A stretch of DNA of 25,752 bases from Bacteroidales bacterium (GCA_016283985.1 JAEENZ010000031.1:1-25752), one strand, 5' to 3'; positions 7,945-16,459 are shown, numbered from the stretch's first letter. Numbers and translations: made by a program. The notes: generated by a model not told the origin, from the letters alone.

Positions 7945-8640
7945 CTACTCCCAGTTACCGGCGTTATTGTTAGGTGCGGTGACGGATCCCACCTGCAGGC
8001 CTTCGTAGCGGTTCTGGTCTTTCTTCTCGGCGTCGAGATTGATGCGGAGCTGATTGTCCATTCCCTTGAGGAGGGCCTTGTAGGGCATCTTGGCCTCGAA
8101 CAGAGGCACGGGAACGCCGGATACGGTCTTTACGATGGCTTCCATCAGCACTTCCTGGCCTCCGGAGAAGGGGATGTACTTGAGGGAATCGACCACGAAA
8201 TCGTCGCGATGTGTAAAGAGGGTGTCCTTTACGGGGATCTTGGTTTCTACGGAGAACACAAGGTTCTTGTCTCCGGCCTCATAGAGCTTGAGGAAGTCTT
8301 CTCCCGTCATCTTCTTGCGGGAGGTCTTCTTGATCTTCTCGGTGTGGGCCACTGCGAGGGAGTCGTCCATGGAGCCGACCTGCATCACGATTTCCATCTT
8401 GCCGTTGTTGTAGAAGTCGGCCAGGGAATCCACGGTGGAGGTGAACTTGCCGTTCACGCTCTTGAATGCGACCTGCAGGGTACGGATGTCCTTGAGGCGC
8501 TGGATGGCCACGCTCTCACGATAGGCCTTCTGCTTGTTGAAGTTCACGGGCTTCATTATGCTCTTGACGATCAGGTCGACAAGAAGGATGCACAGAAGGA
8601 ACAGGACAATCTCCAAAATGATCTTTACTGACTTTTTCAT
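7945..8640 (-). CDS. conserved Bacteroidetes protein with N-terminal membrane anchor
   Basis: The 231-residue protein has one N-terminal membrane segment (about residues 7-29, after MKKSVK) and a soluble, probably periplasmic remainder. After the helix comes KQKAYRESVAIQRLKDIRTLQ, a stretch typical of a Bacteroidetes family usually annotated as hypothetical; it recalls the pilin-like pattern of a hydrophobic N-terminus followed by a helix, but I do not claim homology. The C-terminus is polar and ends in APNNNAGNWE. It is the first gene of the operon with the DUF3822-like gene, rsmD and mazG, preceded by a TAACTTTG box. Function unknown. Confidence 0.75.
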   Translation of the reverse strand: MKKSVKIILEIVLFLLCILLVDLIVKSIMKPVNFNKQKAYRESVAIQRLKDIRTLQVAFKSVNGKFTSTVDSLADFYNNGKMEIVMQVGSMDDSLAVAHTEKIKKTSRKKMTGEDFLKLYEAGDKNLVFSVETKIPVKDTLFTHRDDFVVDSLKYIPFSGGQEVLMEAIVKTVSGVPVPLFEAKMPYKALLKGMDNQLRINLDAEKKDQNRYEGLQVGSVTAPNNNAGNWE

Positions 8641-8673
8641 ATTCTTGTTTCAATTATTTCCAGTATATCCGCA

Positions 8674-8681
8674 CAAAGTTA
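8674..8681 (-). promoter_or_regulatory. -7 promoter element for the rsmD-mazG operon
   Basis: TAACTTTG on the minus strand matches TAnnTTTG, 33 nt upstream of the ATG at 8640. A TTTG further upstream (minus-strand reading of 8696-8699) is only 14 nt away, shorter than the usual spacing. It shares a 94-bp AT-rich divergent region with the nrnA promoter. Confidence 0.55.
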
Positions 8682-8713
8682 GAAATTTCATTTCTCAAAT
8701 GCAATATTCTTAT

Positions 8714-8721
8714 TAAATTTG
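8714..8721 (+). promoter_or_regulatory. -7 promoter element for the nrnA operon
   Basis: TAAATTTG matches TAnnTTTG exactly and ends 13 nt before the ATG at 8735. A TTTC (8691-8694) 19 nt upstream is a three-of-four match to the -33 TTTG. The box drives the four-gene operon ending at 13436. Confidence 0.6.
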
Positions 8722-8734
8722 CTCGCGAAAAAAT

Positions 8735-9766
8735 ATGGAAAACGTCGCTTCTTTCCTGTCAGTCCTGAAGAGTTCCGTCAAGGTGACGGTAGTCGTGCAC
8801 ACGCACCCCGACGGGGATGCGCTGGGCAGCGGCCGCGCCATGACCGACTACCTCTCGCAGCGCCTCGGCAAGGATGTCCGGATGATCATTCCGGACAGCG
8901 TGCCGCATACCCTGACGTTCATGATGGAAGGATTCGACGTACTGGATGCATCCCGTGAGCCGGAGGCCGCGGAAGAGAGGATAGCCGCTTCCGACCTTAT
9001 CCTCATCCTGGACCTCAACCAGCTTCACCGTACCGAGCAGCTGGCCGGGCCGATCGCATCCTCCCCCGCCACGAAGGTGCTCATCGACCATCACCTCCGT
9101 CCGGACACGGAACCTTTCGCCCTGGTTTTCTCGGAACCGGAAAGGTCATCCACCTGCGAACTTCTCTATTTCATCCTCAAGGAGATCGAAAACGGATGCA
9201 CTGCCGGCATCCCGGCCAGCAGCCTCCGCGCCCTAATGACCGGTATGACGACCGATACCAACAACTTTGCCAACTCCGTGATTCCCACCACCTTGCAGAT
9301 GGCTTCCGAGCTCCTTCAGGCCGGCGTGGACAGGGATGACATCATAGATAAGCTCTATCACAGCGACACCGAGCAGCGCCTGCTCTCCTTCGCCGACATG
9401 ATCTCCAACCACCTCGTCATCCTCCCATCCGGCATATCCTATATGATTATGACGGAAGAGATGCAGGCGGCGTACGGGGTCGACGCGGGCGATACCGAAG
9501 GCCTGGTGAACATGCCCCTTAAGGTGGACCGGGTGCGCATGAGCATCTTCATCCGCGAAGACGCCGGGCATTTCCGCGTGAGCATACGTTCCAAACGGGG
9601 ACTGTCCGCCCGGGACATGGCTGCTGAATTCTTCCACGGCGGCGGACACGAGTATGCAGCCGGAGGGAAGATCTTCTGGCCGGAGGACATACCCTCGAAA
9701 GATGCCGCCGCGCCGTATCTGGAAGAGATTGCGGCACGATTTCTGCGAAACGAAACGACGAACTGA
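8735..9766 (+). CDS. nrnA: DHH/DHHA1 phosphoesterase, NrnA-like oligoribonuclease/pAp phosphatase
   Basis: The 343-residue protein is a DHH-superfamily phosphoesterase of the NrnA type, which degrades very short RNAs (nanoRNA) and can hydrolyse 3'-phosphoadenosine 5'-phosphate. Metal-binding motifs are HTHPDGDALGS (22-32) and LIDHH with the signature DHH at 118-120. The C-terminal DHHA1 substrate-binding motif is GGGHEYAAGG (302-311). Length and order match NrnA, and no residue of these motifs is lost. It heads a co-directional operon, with the FKBP lipoprotein gene starting 6 nt after its stop. I recall DHH proteins next to gldI-type FKBP genes in other Bacteroidetes, which supports the link. 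Confidence 0.88.
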   Translation: MENVASFLSVLKSSVKVTVVVHTHPDGDALGSGRAMTDYLSQRLGKDVRMIIPDSVPHTLTFMMEGFDVLDASREPEAAEERIAASDLILILDLNQLHRTEQLAGPIASSPATKVLIDHHLRPDTEPFALVFSEPERSSTCELLYFILKEIENGCTAGIPASSLRALMTGMTTDTNNFANSVIPTTLQMASELLQAGVDRDDIIDKLYHSDTEQRLLSFADMISNHLVILPSGISYMIMTEEMQAAYGVDAGDTEGLVNMPLKVDRVRMSIFIREDAGHFRVSIRSKRGLSARDMAAEFFHGGGHEYAAGGKIFWPEDIPSKDAAAPYLEEIAARFLRNETTN

Positions 9767-9772
9767 AAAGAC

Positions 9773-10789
9773 ATGAAACTTAGATATATAATCATGACGG
9801 CCATTCTCCTCGCGCTGGTTTCCTGTGCGAAAGAGAAATCCGCCGCCCTCAATGAAGACGCCAAGCGCTATTTCGACGCCTGGATTTCCCAGAATCATCC
9901 GACTGCCGTCAAAACCCCGCTCGGGGCATATATCATCAACGAAACTCCCGGCACCGGCACCGCAGCTTCCGATTCGTTGTACGTCAGGATCAATTACTCC
10001 GTCTACACTCTCGACGGGAATCTCGCCAACACCACCTTCGAGAAGAAGGCCAGGCAGGCCGGGACCTATGCCAAAACTGATTATTACGGGCCTGTCGTGA
10101 CATACCGCGGAGAGAATCTGGAGAATCTTTCCGCAGGTGTCGAAGAAGCCCTCTCCACGATGAAGGTGGGTGGGCGCAAGACCGTAGTGATACCCGGCTG
10201 GCTGAGCGAATCGAAACGCTACGACTCTGAAAAAAAGTATCTCGCGAATTGCTCTGGCACGGACTATGTCTATGAGCTGGAACTTCTGGATATCTTCAAC
10301 GACGTAGACCGCTGGGAACGCGATTCCCTACTGAAATACCTGGCGGCGAACCATCCGGCCGCCGTCGAGGACGAAGAGCTTTCCGGTTTCTTTTACGTCA
10401 AGACGAAGGACGGCACGGACAAGGAGTTCCCTGCCGACACCACGATCTATGTCAATTACACCGGACGCCTGCTGAACGGCACGGTGTTCGACACCACCAT
10501 CAAGGACACGGCAAAAGTCTGGAACCTTTACTCTGCAGACAAGACTTACCAGCAGACAAAAATCAATTGGTACGGCTCTTCTGAAGACTATACCGGCATC
10601 ACCATGGGAGACAACGAGTCTTCCACCATTACGGGATTCTCCTACGCCCTGAACAAGATGCATCCCGGCGAGGCTGGAAAATGCTTCTTCATATCCAAAT
10701 ACGGATACAAATCAAGCGGGTCCGGTTCATCCATCCCCGGATATTCCCCTCTATGCTTTGAACTGGAGACGACAAACGCACCGGAATAA
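9773..10789 (+). CDS. lipoprotein with tandem FKBP-type peptidyl-prolyl isomerase domains
   Basis: The 338-residue protein begins with a lipoprotein signal (MKLRYIIMTAILLALVSC), the acylated cysteine being C18. Two FKBP-like domains follow, at about 50-173 and 204-333. Each is preceded by a similar linker (NHPTAVKT at 41-48, NHPAAVED at 193-200), which suggests an internal duplication. The second domain has the clearer FKBP strand, IYVNYTGRLLNGTVFD. It would assist folding of exported proteins at an envelope membrane by proline isomerisation. The first domain lacks several usual FKBP aromatic residues, so activity there is doubtful. It resembles GldI-type FKBP lipoproteins, but no gliding genes are seen here. 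The MATE ATG abuts its TAA without a gap. Confidence 0.82.
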   Translation: MKLRYIIMTAILLALVSCAKEKSAALNEDAKRYFDAWISQNHPTAVKTPLGAYIINETPGTGTAASDSLYVRINYSVYTLDGNLANTTFEKKARQAGTYAKTDYYGPVVTYRGENLENLSAGVEEALSTMKVGGRKTVVIPGWLSESKRYDSEKKYLANCSGTDYVYELELLDIFNDVDRWERDSLLKYLAANHPAAVEDEELSGFFYVKTKDGTDKEFPADTTIYVNYTGRLLNGTVFDTTIKDTAKVWNLYSADKTYQQTKINWYGSSEDYTGITMGDNESSTITGFSYALNKMHPGEAGKCFFISKYGYKSSGSGSSIPGYSPLCFELETTNAPE

Positions 10790-12163
10790 ATGGCATCCAC
10801 AGTTCAGGGCAAGGCTCCTACCGAGCTTGAAACCAAGAAGATAAGCACGTTGCTCAAAGAATACGCGGTCCCCGGCATCATCGCCATGACCGCGAGTTCT
10901 TTGTACAACATAGTGGACAGCGTCTACATCGGGCACATAAAGGATGTCGGCGCCCTGGCCATCTCCGGCCTTGCCGTCACCTTCCCCATCATGAACCTTG
11001 GCACTGCCATAGGCACCCTGGTGGGCGTGGGAGCATCCACCCTGGTCTCCATACTCCTCGGGCAGAAGAACTACGTGACCGCCAACAAGGTGCTGCCAAA
11101 CGTGGTTACACTGAACGTAGTGCTGGGAGCGCTGTTCGGAGGTCTCATCCTGGCCTTCCTCAAGCCCGTGCTGTTCTTCTTCGGCGCGAGCGAAGCCATC
11201 TACCCCTTCGCCCGGGACTACATGGTGATAATACTCGCCGGATTCATAGTCACTCACCTGTACTTCGGACTGAACGGGATGATACGGGCCACGGGCAATC
11301 CCAGGCTCGCCATGGGATTGACGCTGTTCACCGTCATCTCGAACGCCATCCTGGACCCTATCTTCATCTTCGGGCTCGGCCTTGGGGTGAAGGGCGCGGC
11401 CATCGCCACGGTAATCTGCCAGACACTGTCGCTGGTCTACAGCCTGGTGTATTTCTCCTCCGGCAAGAACGTAATCCACTTCGGCAAGCGCATATTCGGC
11501 TTCAGTTCCAAGATTGCACGCACATCCATGGGAATCGGCCTCGGGCCGTTCCTGATGAACACTGCGGCCTGTCTGGTTGCCATGTTCATCAACCAACAGC
11601 TCCGCAAATACGGAGGCGACCTGGCAATCGGCGCCTACGGCATCATCAACCGCATCTCCTTCATGTTCATCATGATAATCATGGGCCTGAACCAGGGAAT
11701 GCAGCCCATAGCCAGCTACAACTACGGCGCAGGCAAGGGGCGCAGGGTCAAGGAAGTATACTGGCTCTGTGTCAAATGGGCAACGCTGGTGAGCGTGGTT
11801 GCCTTCATCATCTTCGAACTCTTCCCCGGGCCGGCGGCGGCAATGTTCACCACCGATCACGAACTCAAGGGGCTGGCCGTGCACGGCATGCGCCGGATGA
11901 ACGTCATGTTCCCCATCATCGGATTCCAGATAATCAGCACCAACCTCTTCCAGTGCCTTGGAATGGTCAAGAAGAGCGTGTTCCTGTCGCTGAGCAGGCA
12001 GCTCATCTTCCTGCTTCCCGCCCTGTATCTCCTGCCCCTGGCCTTCGGCATCGAAGGCGTATGGTTCAGCTATCCCGCATCCGACGTGCTGGCGTTCACC
12101 TGCACGGTAATCCTTATCATCCGCCTCGTGCGGCAGTTGGAAGCCAGTGAAAATCCCCAATAA
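10790..12163 (+). CDS. MATE family multidrug/sodium antiporter
   Basis: This 457-residue inner-membrane protein has about twelve transmembrane helices in two halves, as in MATE exporters. Characteristic segments include AVPGIIAMTASSLYNIVDSV near the N-terminus, GASTLVSILLGQ at the end of helix 2, and a second-half match, GLNQGMQPIASYNYGAGK. It would export cationic drugs or metabolites using a Na+ or H+ gradient; the substrate is not predictable. The ATG directly follows the TAA of the FKBP gene, and the last 17 nt overlap the GTG-started serine hydrolase gene. Confidence 0.92.
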   Translation: MASTVQGKAPTELETKKISTLLKEYAVPGIIAMTASSLYNIVDSVYIGHIKDVGALAISGLAVTFPIMNLGTAIGTLVGVGASTLVSILLGQKNYVTANKVLPNVVTLNVVLGALFGGLILAFLKPVLFFFGASEAIYPFARDYMVIILAGFIVTHLYFGLNGMIRATGNPRLAMGLTLFTVISNAILDPIFIFGLGLGVKGAAIATVICQTLSLVYSLVYFSSGKNVIHFGKRIFGFSSKIARTSMGIGLGPFLMNTAACLVAMFINQQLRKYGGDLAIGAYGIINRISFMFIMIIMGLNQGMQPIASYNYGAGKGRRVKEVYWLCVKWATLVSVVAFIIFELFPGPAAAMFTTDHELKGLAVHGMRRMNVMFPIIGFQIISTNLFQCLGMVKKSVFLSLSRQLIFLLPALYLLPLAFGIEGVWFSYPASDVLAFTCTVILIIRLVRQLEASENPQ

Positions 12164-13436
12164 AAAATACGTTTACGGCGCTCTGGCGGTGCTGGTGCTG
12201 CTGGTGGTGGTAATCCTTGCCATCCCCTCGGAAAAGGCCGGCACACCCCACGCCATCCGAGGGATCAACGCGGTGATCACCAACGAGATGTCCGACTGCG
12301 AAGGGCTCGTGAAGATGGAGAAGGACGTTAAGTATTTCATGCAGAAATGGCAGATCCGCGGCATGGAACTCGCAGTCATGCGCGGCGACTCCCTGCTTTA
12401 TGCCAAGGGCTTCGGAGTGGCGGACCAATCGACTGAAGAGCCCATGCGCCCTGGCACGATCATGCGCGTCGGTTCCGTAAGCAAGCTGCTTACCGCAGCG
12501 GGCGTCATGAAACTGGTGGAGGATGGAAAGCTGCGGCTTTCCGACAAGGTTTTCGGCCCCCACGGCATACTGAACGACACCCTGTTCACCAACAACATTA
12601 AGGACAAGGCCTACTTCAACATCACCGTTGAGCAGCTTCTGCGCCACGAAAGCGGCCTCACCATACGCCGCGGGGACCCGATGTTCCGTATGCGGGACTG
12701 GATGACCATCTACCGTCTGACCGAAGTGCCCGATCAGGAAAAACTCACGTCAATAGCCGTGCGCCAGAGGCTGGGCTATGCTCCCGGCAAGGGCCACGAG
12801 TATTCGAATTTCGGATATCTGCTGCTCAGTATGATAATAGAGCGCAAGACAGGGAAGGATTACGAAAAGTGGATGCAGGAGAACATCCTGGAGCCGGCAG
12901 GCTGCATGGACTGCCATCTGGCCCACAATTCCTATGAGGAGAAGATGCCCGGCGAGACCCGCTACCACATGCAGGACAACGATCCTCCCGTGCCGAAATA
13001 CGACAACAGCGCCGACTCGGTGGTCCGCTGCTATGGCGGAAACGACATCCGTCTCCTGAAGGGGGCAGGCGCCTGGGTGATGTCCGCACCGGAACTGGCC
13101 CGTTTCATCGCCTCCATCGACGGCAAGCCCGGCGTGCCGGATATCCTGAGCAAGAAAAGCGTGCGGGAGATGACCGCGTACAGCGAAGACCACAAGTTCG
13201 GCCTCGGCTGGAACAGCGTGGATCCCAAGAAGGGTTGGCAGCGCACCGGTTCGCTATCGGGCACCAGCGCCTACGTGACCGTATTTCCGGACGGTGAATG
13301 CTGGATCCTGATTTCCAACACCCATGCATGGAAAGGTCCGAGATTCTCCCGGACCGTCCATAACTTTATTCAGCAGTGCCGGCAACGCTACAGTGGCAAA
13401 CTGCCGGAGAATGATCTGTTTACATTGATTCAATAA
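12147..13436 (+). CDS. serine hydrolase of the beta-lactamase/PBP class C fold
   Basis: The 429-residue protein has an N-terminal hydrophobic segment (about 8-27) that serves as signal or anchor, then a beta-lactamase-type serine hydrolase domain. The active-site SxxK is S110-V-S-K113, and the YxN motif is Y219-S-N221. The third motif, normally HxG or KTG, reads R366-T-G368 followed by SLSGTSAY. It probably acts in the periplasm as a carboxypeptidase-, esterase- or amidase-like enzyme; true beta-lactamase activity should not be assumed. The start is GTG at 12147, chosen because it gives a proper signal segment and overlaps MATE by 17 nt. Its 3' end overlaps the convergent GH2 gene by 17 nt. 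Confidence 0.85.
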   Translation: MKIPNKKYVYGALAVLVLLVVVILAIPSEKAGTPHAIRGINAVITNEMSDCEGLVKMEKDVKYFMQKWQIRGMELAVMRGDSLLYAKGFGVADQSTEEPMRPGTIMRVGSVSKLLTAAGVMKLVEDGKLRLSDKVFGPHGILNDTLFTNNIKDKAYFNITVEQLLRHESGLTIRRGDPMFRMRDWMTIYRLTEVPDQEKLTSIAVRQRLGYAPGKGHEYSNFGYLLLSMIIERKTGKDYEKWMQENILEPAGCMDCHLAHNSYEEKMPGETRYHMQDNDPPVPKYDNSADSVVRCYGGNDIRLLKGAGAWVMSAPELARFIASIDGKPGVPDILSKKSVREMTAYSEDHKFGLGWNSVDPKKGWQRTGSLSGTSAYVTVFPDGECWILISNTHAWKGPRFSRTVHNFIQQCRQRYSGKLPENDLFTLIQ

Positions 13437-15246
13437 CCTCGCGGTTGGCGGCAGCCACACGTGCAGGGATTAGTTTGTCCACCTTACGGTCGTAGGTCAT
13501 AAGACCGTTGACCTCACGTTCAACGTCGGTGGTCTGGGTGTAGACCGCGGCGGAGCATCCTTCCTTCACCAGAGGCAGAAGCAGCTTTGCGAATTCCTCG
13601 TACTTTGCCGTAGTTTCATCCGTGTTGGACATCTTCACATAGCCCCAGTTGCGCTGGTCCACCCAGGTGTGGCCCTCGACCGGCAGGCCGATGCCGCCGT
13701 ATTCGCCGAGCACGTTCACCATCTCGGAATCCCAGATACGCATAGCGGGTTCGGGATAGTGATGAGAGTCGAGGATGTCCCCCACTCCACCGGAAATCCA
13801 GTTTCCGCCGGAAGCCATATTTACCAGACCGTAAGGGTCAAGCGTCTTGGTCATTTCCACTATCTTTTCGGTGTCGAACTGGCCCCAGGCCTCGTTGAAA
13901 GGCACCCAGACCACTACGCAGGGGAACTTCTTATGCTGGTTGACAATGCACTGCCATTCGCGGATGAAGTTGCCGCGGGCGGGCATTGTCAGCTGGTCGG
14001 AATTGCCGGCATCGTACTTGTCTATGCCCTGGCCCCATTCTTCCAGCTTGCAGCGGCGCATACTCGGCATATCCTGCCAGACGAGGATTCCGAGCTGGTC
14101 GCAATAGTAGTACCAGCGGTCGGGCTCCACCTTCACGTGCTTGCGTATCATATTGAAACCGAACTCCTTGGTGCGCTCGAGGTCATACCTCAAGGCCTCG
14201 TCGGTGGGAGCGGTGTAGAGGCCGTCCGGCCACCATCCCTGGTCCAGAGGGCCGAAATGGAAGAGGGGCTTGCCGTTCAGGGCCATGCGCTTGTGACCGT
14301 CGGCATCCTTCACGACCGTAATCTCGCGGAAGGCGGTGTAGCCATCCACTTTGTCGATGGTCTTGCCATCCTTCACGAGTTTTATGCGCAGGCCGTAGAG
14401 ATAGGGGTCGTCCGGGCTCCAGAGGTGGGGGGCGTCGATCTTCAGCTGTGCTTTGCCTTCATTCGCCTGGGCGGCGGCAATCACTTTGCCGCCCTGCAGA
14501 AGTTCCACCTCCGCCTCGCCGTCACCACGAACTTCGGGGAAAACATCCAGCGTGCCATCTATCAGGCTATGTACGTTATAATCAGCGATATGGCCATTGA
14601 CGTTCACGGCTTCTGCCCATACCGTCTGCCAGATGCCGGACACCGGCTGATACCAGATGCTTCCCCTGTCGGGGCTGAATACCTGCTTGCCGCGGGGCTG
14701 CAATTCTCCTTCTTCTGTGGCATCCGTCACCTTCAAGATGATTTCCTGCCTGCCGGATGTGAGGAAGGGGCTGATATAGAACTCGAAGGAATCGTATCCG
14801 CCCTGGTGCTCGCCCGCCTTCCGGCCGTTCACCCACAACTCGCAGGCCCAGTCGACCGCACCGAAGTGAAGGATGACGGACTGTTTCCTCCATTTTGCGG
14901 GAATCTTGAACGTATGCCTGTACCAAAGGGAGTGTTCCGCATCCAGGCTTCCGGCGACTCCCGAAAGGGAGGATTCCAGCGGGAAAGGTACCAGAATATG
15001 GCCTTCGGGAGCAGGCATTTCGCCGGCGTCTTTGGGGGCGATTGCATATTCCCAGAGGCCGTTCAGGTTCAGGTAGCTGTCGCGGACCATCTGGGGCCTG
15101 GGATATTCCTGATGCACTTTTGCAGGGTCGACTTCTTCTGCCCATGCAGTACGGATATGGTCCCCGGCGGGAGCCCATTCCACTTTGGGTGCGCACGCGC
15201 AGACTAATGCCGCGCATAATAGAGAGGAAAGGATTCGGCAGTTCAT
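13420..15246 (-). CDS. glycoside hydrolase family 2 lipoprotein (beta-galactosidase/glucuronidase-like)
   Basis: The 608-residue enzyme starts at the ATG at 15244-15246 with a lipoprotein signal ending LVCAC (C18), so it is tethered to an envelope membrane. It has the GH2 order: a sugar-binding jelly roll (about 58-215, with LNGLWEYA and WVNGRKAGEHQGGYDSF), an Ig-like domain (about 217-310) and a TIM barrel. The acid/base is E452 in WVPFNEAWG, and the nucleophile is probably E515 in NVLGEYGG. The specificity (galactoside, glucuronide, mannoside) cannot be read from this. An open frame reaches 15459, but the upstream part runs through the promoter and the divergent gene, so I reject it. It is divergent from the GHL10 gene. 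Confidence 0.9.
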   Translation of the reverse strand: MNCRILSSLLCAALVCACAPKVEWAPAGDHIRTAWAEEVDPAKVHQEYPRPQMVRDSYLNLNGLWEYAIAPKDAGEMPAPEGHILVPFPLESSLSGVAGSLDAEHSLWYRHTFKIPAKWRKQSVILHFGAVDWACELWVNGRKAGEHQGGYDSFEFYISPFLTSGRQEIILKVTDATEEGELQPRGKQVFSPDRGSIWYQPVSGIWQTVWAEAVNVNGHIADYNVHSLIDGTLDVFPEVRGDGEAEVELLQGGKVIAAAQANEGKAQLKIDAPHLWSPDDPYLYGLRIKLVKDGKTIDKVDGYTAFREITVVKDADGHKRMALNGKPLFHFGPLDQGWWPDGLYTAPTDEALRYDLERTKEFGFNMIRKHVKVEPDRWYYYCDQLGILVWQDMPSMRRCKLEEWGQGIDKYDAGNSDQLTMPARGNFIREWQCIVNQHKKFPCVVVWVPFNEAWGQFDTEKIVEMTKTLDPYGLVNMASGGNWISGGVGDILDSHHYPEPAMRIWDSEMVNVLGEYGGIGLPVEGHTWVDQRNWGYVKMSNTDETTAKYEEFAKLLLPLVKEGCSAAVYTQTTDVEREVNGLMTYDRKVDKLIPARVAAANREVIESM

Positions 15247-15260
15247 ATTTTTAGTGTCAT

Positions 15261-15292
15261 TTTGCACAAATTTACGAAAAATATTATCTTTA
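15261..15292 (+). promoter_or_regulatory. -33/-7 promoter for the GHL10 gene
   Basis: TTTG at 15261-15264, a 20-nt spacer and TATCTTTA at 15285-15292 (one mismatch to TAnnTTTG) form a promoter ending exactly 6 nt before the GTG start at 15299. The transcript would begin at or beside the start codon. It overlaps the GH2 promoter on the other strand. Confidence 0.55.
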
Positions 15293-15296
15293 CAAA
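15267..15296 (-). promoter_or_regulatory. -33/-7 promoter for the GH2 gene
   Basis: On the minus strand TTTG (15296-15293) is followed after 18 nt by TAAATTTG (15274-15267), a full Bacteroidetes -33/-7 pair. The box ends 20 nt before the GH2 ATG. It is interlocked with the promoter of the divergent GHL10 gene, and its -33 element lies between that gene's -7 box and its start codon. Confidence 0.7.
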
Positions 15297-15298
15297 TT

Positions 15299-16453
15299 GT
15301 GAAATCTAAACTGCTGACATTTCTATTTTGCCTGAGCGTTTTCTGCTTCAGCGCCAGGGCCCAGTCCGAAAGCCTGATTCCACGGGACGAAGAGTTCCGC
15401 GGAGCGTGGCTCGCCACCGTGGCGGGGCTTGACTGGCCGAACGTGGACGAGCTTGGCATTATCCAGCAGTTTCATCTTCTGGAACAGATAAAGGGCCTGC
15501 GCGAGCTTGGATGCAATACGCTTGTATTTCAGGTTGTCAGCAACATGGATGCTCTTTATCCTTCGGAACTTCTGCCTTGGAGCGCCGTCCTGACCGGCGT
15601 GGAAGGCAAGGATCCCGGCTACGACCCGCTGGAGCTTGCCGTCCAGGCCGCCCACGACTGTGGCATGCAGATCCACGCATGGATCAATCCCCTACGCGTA
15701 TGCCGCGACGACGTCACCCCTCACGACAGCCTGCACGTGAGCATATCCCATCCCGACTGGGTACAGAACTACAGGCACAAGCTGTATCTTGATCCGGGCA
15801 ATCCCGAAGTGGTTTCCTTCCTGGAAGCAATCGCCAGGGAAATCGTGGGCAAATACGACGTGGACGGACTACACATCGACGACTATTTCTACCCGGACGG
15901 GCTTCAGAAGGACGCCGACAGCGAGAATAACGGTTGGAGGAACGACATGTACGAACAGTATGGAAAGGGTTTGAAGTTGGATGACTGGAGGTTCAAGACC
16001 ATCAACAACGTGGTTTCCGTCCTGTCGAAGGCCACTCACGAAACCCGGCCGAATGCCGTTTTCGGTGTCTCCCCTTCCGGCCGGCTGGTGAACACCTGCC
16101 ATCTGTATGCGGATCCGCGCATGTGGGTTGGCGAGGGTTCTGTCGATTATCTCGCCCCGCAGATCTACTGGGCCATAGGGCGTACGGACGCAGCCGCGTT
16201 CGAGCAGGTGCTGGACAGCTGGAAATTCGTATCGAAAGGAGTTCCGGTATATGTCGGACTGGCAGCTTACAAGTACGCTCAGGGCATAACCAGAGGGCAG
16301 GACGCGCCATATCTGTCGCTTGCAGAGTTCAAGAGGGAACTCGATCTCTGCCGCTCCGCATGGTTCGTCAAGGGGCACATCTGGTTCCGCACAAAGGACA
16401 TCCTCCAGGATGATTTCCGGTCTTATATTTTGTCTGAGTTATACTATCAATAA
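15299..16453 (+). CDS. GHL10-family (DigH/YddW-like) glycosyl hydrolase, secreted
   Basis: The 384-residue protein starts at GTG 15299 and carries a signal peptide (MKSKLLTFLFCLSVFCFSARA, then Q). The mature part is a GHL10 (DUF187) TIM barrel. Landmarks are RGAWLATVAGLDWP (34-47), HAWINPLRV (126-134), LDPGNPEV (164-171), VDGLHIDDYFYP (188-199) and LAPQIYW (285-291). E. coli DigH of this family cleaves glycan strands of peptidoglycan stripped of its peptides, so a cell-wall role in the periplasm is the best guess. Other family members may act on other glycans. The longer open frame starting at 15185 crosses both promoters and the GH2 start and is rejected. The cysteine-rich lipoprotein gene starts 6 nt after its stop. 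Confidence 0.87.
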   Translation: MKSKLLTFLFCLSVFCFSARAQSESLIPRDEEFRGAWLATVAGLDWPNVDELGIIQQFHLLEQIKGLRELGCNTLVFQVVSNMDALYPSELLPWSAVLTGVEGKDPGYDPLELAVQAAHDCGMQIHAWINPLRVCRDDVTPHDSLHVSISHPDWVQNYRHKLYLDPGNPEVVSFLEAIAREIVGKYDVDGLHIDDYFYPDGLQKDADSENNGWRNDMYEQYGKGLKLDDWRFKTINNVVSVLSKATHETRPNAVFGVSPSGRLVNTCHLYADPRMWVGEGSVDYLAPQIYWAIGRTDAAAFEQVLDSWKFVSKGVPVYVGLAAYKYAQGITRGQDAPYLSLAEFKRELDLCRSAWFVKGHIWFRTKDILQDDFRSYILSELYYQ

Positions 16454-16459
16454 TCTATT

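Noticed and set aside
9773..10789. Calling the FKBP lipoprotein GldI
   Set aside because: Placement after a DHH gene fits, but no other gliding or type IX secretion gene is in the window, and the double-domain form is not specific to GldI.
13669..15207. A 512-codon open frame on the plus strand
   Set aside because: It lies opposite the GH2 gene and shows no recognisable domain. It is a shadow of the GC-rich codon pattern.
15185..15298. N-terminal extension of the GHL10 reading frame
   Set aside because: The frame is open, but it crosses both promoters and the GH2 start and would bury the signal peptide. The GTG at 15299 gives a normal signal sequence.
15247..15459. N-terminal extension of the GH2 reading frame
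   Set aside because: It runs through the promoter region and the GHL10 gene. The ATG at 15246 begins a clear lipoprotein signal peptide.
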